A DNA stretch of 64,000 nucleotides, taken from positions 62,001-126,000 of the forward strand of contig MU401560.1 in the NCBI GenBank assembly GCA_022579005.1. Direction: 5' to 3'. Of this stretch, positions 59,301 to 64,000 are shown in pieces; the stretch's first letter is position 1; every line of letters begins with the position of its first letter. The notes beneath the pieces were generated by a model that was given only the letters and a program-made list of their open reading frames with translations, made no database searches and was not told the origin of the DNA. The translations under genes were made by a program, and so were the position numbers. Origin of the DNA: Poronia punctata. Lineage: Eukaryota; Ascomycota; Sordariomycetes; Xylariales; Xylariaceae.

Positions 59301-60794
59301 TTCCTTCCAGACTTCTCTCGCCTCCTCCAGTATCTCTTTGTTTTCCGATTCTTCCCTGTCGTCTTACCCTCCAAGCCTGTCAAATCTCTGGTACTGCCAA
59401 TCGGACCAGACGTAGGAAAGAAAGAAGGGAGTTAAGTGGCTTCGATCGACACAAGCGTTGTCGCCCAAATCCCCTATCCTGCCTCTACTTACGTTGTTTT
59501 CTTGCCTTGCCTTTTCCCTGCTATTCTTAGTTTCTTGGGGAAATCCTTACACTCTTTTACCTTTTGTTACTCTTTTTTTGTCTCATTCCTCATACGATTC
59601 GACAGTGCCGTACCGGATACGTTCTTCATCGTCGAGAGTCACAAGTAATTGGATCATAATAGTGGAGGTGTTTCTCACGATCCAGAGTCGAGTCGCCCCA
59701 GTTCCTTGCCGCCATTACCTTCCCTATTACCATCTTGACGGACAATCCAGGTCAGTTCATCTCAGCGAACTGCCCCAATTCGCCAACCACATTGTACATG
59801 ATGGTTATCTCCCACTCGGTTCGATGCGACGGCTACACTATCGAATGGGAAGGCCTTGTTAGAGCTCATGCCGAATGAGAGGTGCAGGCGACGTGACAGC
59901 TGACAATGCAACATACTGCAGGTCCCAACTTTTGCGACCTATCCCGCTTGACTGCGACCCCCGGGATTATACCCACCTACCTAATCGACTATAATAAATA
60001 TCACCTATATAACGGCACCCTCGATCGGTTTTGGTATTGGATATGCTTGGTCGCGCCAACTCAAGTCAACCCCTTTGGAGACTTGCTGTGCCCTTGAACT
60101 AGGTGCAATAGAGCCGATCGTTGAGGGTCTCGTGTGTATCTACGGAGCCCCTACTTGCGATTTGAGGGACACTACATTGGACGATCCCGCTACTTGCGGG
60201 CGTAAACCCGAGCCTGATTTCGTTTCCCTAGGATACCTCGAGGTGAGTAACACGAATATTGCAATTGTGGATTCCATTTGCTTCCGTCCTCGAGCCGGGC
60301 GGTATATTCTCTGAAACCGTCCGCGTTAAGCAAGGAGGTCGGTTTGGGTACCACGAACATATATAGTTATATGCCCCGTCGAGGATCGTGAGTCCCTGTA
60401 TAACAGCATCGACCCTTGCAGATGGGCTGGTCCAGTCCCGTGCGACCAGTTTCAAACCGAGAAAAATCCTGATTCAAAAATATCCCTCCCTACCTTGTTG
60501 ACCACGGTCGAGTTGCACATGCTCATGCTAATCAAGGCGGGGCTAGATACCAATGTTCAATGCGAGGCTTTGTGACTGGTGAGAGCAAACTTCTTGCTTC
60601 TAGCTTTCGATTTTGCTCTATATCTTGGCTCAAGCCACACTACTCGATCTCAGCCTAGCAAGAGACACATGAGACTGCTTCAGATTGTACCGGTACATTT
60701 GTGCAAGATATAGGCCTCTTAGGTCAATACCTCGCCTTCAAAGCTAGATACCCAGTATATTTCGAGCTATTAAGTCAGGTCAAGTTATCAAGTC

Positions 60795-63700
60795 ATGGCC
60801 AGCTGGGAAACGGAGGACGAGGTGAGCAGCGCCGCTGTTGCAGCACTCCCTACACCTTCCACTACGCCGTACAGGACAACTTCAAAAGCGTCGAGGAAAT
60901 CGCGTCGATCCGTCACCCCGCCGGGCGTCGCTTCAACGTCTCCTTCCGTCCTACCCACGGAGAGAAGAGACAAAAGAAATAGGCGAGCCTCCAAGGCCAA
61001 AGATGCGCCGGTTGATGAGAACATCAGTGTTCTGGATCCCCGCCGGTTCACTCCTACATTACATGCGAATCTAGTGTCGGAGATTTTATCGTTGCGGCGG
61101 GATCAGGAAGACAAGTTGAAGATTATCGAAGGGCTGGAGACTACGTTACACGATGTTAACCAAGAAAAAGAAGCTTTGCAAACGAACCTAGCCGATACAG
61201 CCAAAGAAACCCGCTCTCTGAAACGACAACTAGCCTTGCTCGAAGGAGGTACATCCTCCGCTCTGAGTGACTTAGCGCGCGAGAGGGACGAAGCGGTCGA
61301 TTCTGTGGTGGAAACAAAAAAGCGGCTTGAGACGGCCCAAAAGAAGGTCCGTTCTCATGAAGAGGATTCCCAACGTGTCCATGATCTGTGGGCGAAAGAG
61401 AAGGACGACTGGGACGAGGAAAGACGCCGGTTTGAACGGAAGCTGCACGTAGCCGAGAGCCGACTAAAAGTTGTTCTCGATGAGGTCACGAGCCTCCAAG
61501 CTGCCCAAACAAACGATACCGACCAAGACTTTCATAGCGACGGCGAAGAGACCAGCAAGGAAAACGACGGCGCCAGCGTCCGCAGCCTGAGTAGGGCGAA
61601 CAGTATCCGATTCTCTACCATCAGTAGCGCTGGATTCGGTAAAATGCAAGGTATTAGTTTGGCTGATGAGCTCGACTTCGATGACGACGAGGACTATCAG
61701 ACAGACCCGGATGGGCGCCAAAGCGTGCTTTCGTATCCCAGCCCCCGCCGTCGTGGTAGCCGCGATAGTGTCGCTTCCACGACTCGCCAGCGAAACTACA
61801 GTATCGATAGCCAGGCTCGTCCTGGAAGCGTGGTACGTGGAAGACTGTTTAGAAATGTTAGTGTCCTGAGGAGACTTGAAGGTGGTATCCAGGAGGACGA
61901 CGAGGTTCAAACACCGACTCCAAAATCCGAGTATGTGAACGCGGCCGTACAATATTCACCGCCGCCGTCACCCAAGGTCGCTCCTTCTAAAGCGTCCACT
62001 CCCGAACCTCCGAAGCTCGATTCTCTCTCCGATGCAGATAGTCCACCCCGTGGCGACACTGAAATCGAAGCGAACCAGCGGCGAAAGAGGGTCCGTGTGA
62101 GTCCTCTGACTCCGGTGGAACAACCGAAGGTTGTCACACATCCGATGGTATCGTCAGCATCACAGACAGCTGAGCCTTCAAGCCCCCCAAGAACACCCAG
62201 CTCACCAACCGAGATAGCGGCCCGCGCACCGATACAGAGACCGGCGGAGACAAAATCGACTTCCACGCAGACCGAGGAGCCCGTTGCGCCGAAGCAAGTC
62301 ACCCCGTTGCCGATTCCCAGTATCAGTATCGTTCCTCCAACGAGTCGTCCGCAAACTCCACAGGAGCCTCGCCTTCCTCAACATTTCAAAGATGTTGGCT
62401 GCCAGGTCTCACTGTTACCAGCACCCACACAGAGTGCTTCCCGGTCCATCGCAGTGCAGACCGAGGGCATCCGGGTCGACACGAGGTTGGACAAACTTCC
62501 CCCACATCTCCACCCGTCCGCTATTACATCTCGACCTAGTTCTCCCATTACTAGTCCAAGTCCTGATCCCGACGAGAAGCCGTTCACTCCCGTTCCGGGA
62601 CGGCTGCCCCCACGAAACCCTCGCCGCTTAGCGAACAAACCAAGCTTCACAAACGACCTGCCTTCGTCACCGCCAGTATTAATGTCGTTAGCTGAGCCGG
62701 AAACCCGGGACAATTATCCAGGCAATAATGATGATGGACCTCTCTCGGCTGGCAAAGCAGCTTTCCGCCGACCCCCTCGGATTAGCAGTCTATTTGCTGG
62801 CTTCGCCGATGTACCAAGTTCTGACGAAGCTGACGAGTTCGATGAAGGGGACTTCAGTGACTCGGAATACCGAACAGCCCTCACCGCTCCTAGGCCTCAG
62901 AGCGGCTCTACCCGAGCTGGAAGGCAAACGCCGGCTTCTGGCCCCACATCGCCGGAACAACCTAGGTTAACGCCGAGAGAGAGCAGGCACGCGACGAAAC
63001 AATTTGGGGGGTCGGAATTATATAATAGCTTTAGCCTGAGCGACGTAAATGAAGAACCTACGCGGGGATCACCCTCGGGTTGGCGGCCGCCGTCTGTTAC
63101 CATGAAATCCAGCTCGCGGGCGAGCGCGATGCGGAAGGCAGCTATAATCCAGAGCGGTATTTCCTCGCATCAGGCCCGGTCACGCAGCCCCAGCCTCGGC
63201 GAGGTCCGCGAACCACCGTTCCCGATCCCGACCAGAGCGAGTTCAAGACAGCCTGTGTTGGCGTCTAGTGCACCTAGCGATGGCTCGCGCAGTCCATCGA
63301 GATACGGAAGTGGATGGCATCGTCGTGGCATGAAGGGCACCGCTTATAGAAACAATAGTGTTCGCAAGGTCCGCTCCGCAGCTGCTCTACCCCGAAATGG
63401 TCGTCCCCGTAGACGTGGTAGCCGTTCGCCTCCCCCTATGTCGCCATCCGAGGAGTCGCCGGAAAGCCCTCAGCTGCCACCGCTACCGACCAACGATATC
63501 ACCACTCCACGCAACCGTGACAGAGGCACGGGACAGTATAGGAGTCATAGGTCCCAGCCGTCGACGAACACGGCGAATACCGAGAACACCAACGCGCTTT
63601 CTGTAGGCAGCTCACAGCAAGTTTCAGGGGTTGTAGATGCCATCGCCCAGACCATGGTTGGCGAGTGGATGTTCAAATACGTCCGACGGCGCAAGTCCTT

Positions 63701-64000
63701 TGGAGTTCCCGAAGGTGGTGGGCGTGAAGAGAATAGTAACGACCGACATAAACGATGGGTATGGTTAGCTCCTTACGAACGGGCAATTCTCTGGAGTAGT
63801 AAGCAGCCGGTGTCAGGTAGCGCTTTGATGGGGAAGTCGGGCCGCAAACGTAAGTTAGCCGTAACCTACCTTGTTCGTTGATAGGACCGGTTCACTAACA
63901 ACGCTCACAGTTACGATCCAGTCTGTCCTGGACGTCAAGGACGACAACCCGCTACCGAAAGGCGAAGCCCAGATTTTCAATCGCTCTATTCTTATTCTCA
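60795..64000 (+). CDS. apsA: ApsA/Num1-like cortical protein for nuclear positioning (3' end outside window)
   Basis: Partial, at least 1048 codons in the window. Exon 1 60795-63849, intron 63850-63910 (donor GTAAGT, CACTAAC branch, acceptor CACAG), exon 2 from 63911 running off the end. The N-terminus has a Ser/Thr-rich stretch and the conserved block LDPRRFTPTLHANLVSEILSL, then a coiled coil of about residues 95-240 (LETTLHDVNQEKEALQ, RSLKRQLALLE, DEERRRFERKLHVAE). The long middle part is disordered and Ser/Pro-rich with SPxxSP-type sites. A PH domain starts about residue 954: GEWMFKYVRRRKSFGVPE, RHKRWVWLAPYERAILWSSK, then LTIQSVLDVKDDN and FNRSILIL after the splice. In Aspergillus ApsA and yeast Num1/Mcp5 this PH domain binds the cell cortex and the protein anchors dynein for nuclear migration. 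The C-terminal end of the PH domain is cut off. The start ATG is the first in frame after a stop-rich leader. Confidence 0.9.

Larger units (their letters stand above)
52011..60794. other. 8.8-kb gene-poor region
   Basis: No supported gene. Short open frames (for example 56620-56883, 58099-58419, 59103-59435, 60075-60314) have no family motif or splice structure. The region carries microsatellites, a gap, a short CCTAA array (about 54208-54236) and the densest set of TACGAGTA/TACTCGTA words: 53853, 53978, 54011, 54097, 55134, 55455, 55627, 55908, 56889, 57718, 58934 and 59128. The last 1.5 kb is CT-rich on plus and probably holds the promoter and leader of the next gene. Confidence 0.6.

Noticed and set aside
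61464..61952. 162-codon open frame on minus, and similar ones at 61907-62302 and 62378-62713
   Set aside because: Antisense shadows of the long ApsA-like exon.

Overview
This window comes from a filamentous ascomycete (Pezizomycotina, probably Sordariomycetes). The basis is gene style: many short spliceosomal introns (about 45-215 nt) with GT..AG ends and CTAAC/CTGAT-type branch points, fungus-specific families (INO80 Ies4, ApsA/Num1-like cortical protein, metaxin-like Sam35/Tob38), long gene-poor spacers and a sharply bounded AT-rich block with RIP-like decay. I cannot name the species.

Layout. 1-5 kb: a small Ser/Thr-rich secreted protein gene on minus with an unexplained in-frame stop, then empty spacer. 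5.2-6.1 kb: INO80 subunit Ies4. 8.7-11.2 kb: seven-exon GID E3 ligase subunit Gid1/Vid30 (SPRY-LisH-CTLH-CRA). 11.75 kb: tRNA-Gly(GCC). 12.1-21.3 kb: a 9.27-kb AT-rich block bounded by a 10-bp terminal inverted repeat and a near-perfect 8-bp target duplication, with different subterminal tandem repeats at each end; it looks like a decayed, hAT-like transposon. 21.5-24.2 kb: a short-chain dehydrogenase converging on a metaxin-like mitochondrial protein. 27.6 kb: a 93-aa basic protein. 31.3-34.2 kb: a 731-aa asparagine synthetase with an assembly gap inside an intron. 35.4-36.3 kb: TPMT-type methyltransferase. 37.5-41.8 kb: gamma-glutamyl phosphate reductase (proline synthesis), divergent from a secreted M14 carboxypeptidase-like protein, with a perfect Gcn4/CpcA site between them. 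43.3-47.3 kb: a DHA1-type MFS transporter and a peroxiredoxin-like protein, convergent. 47.9-49.7 kb: a 223-bp MITE with TA duplication, then a broken retroelement-like fragment. 50.5-52.0 kb: a secreted amidohydrolase. 52-60.8 kb: gene-poor spacer with a second assembly gap. 60.8 kb to the end: an ApsA-like nuclear-positioning protein running off the window.

The genes do not form an evident pathway or biosynthetic cluster. They are mostly housekeeping or single-function genes in ordinary eukaryotic order. The unusual biology lies in the non-coding DNA: the AT-rich element and its mutation context (loss of TpC/GpA even stronger than loss of CpA/TpG), the MITE, and an 8-bp palindrome-like word, TACGAGTA/TACTCGTA, of which I found at least 34 copies, none in an exon.

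Exon boundaries were worked out by hand from splice signals, reading phase and expected family motifs; every multi-exon model listed closes in frame. Family names come from motif recognition, not from a database search.
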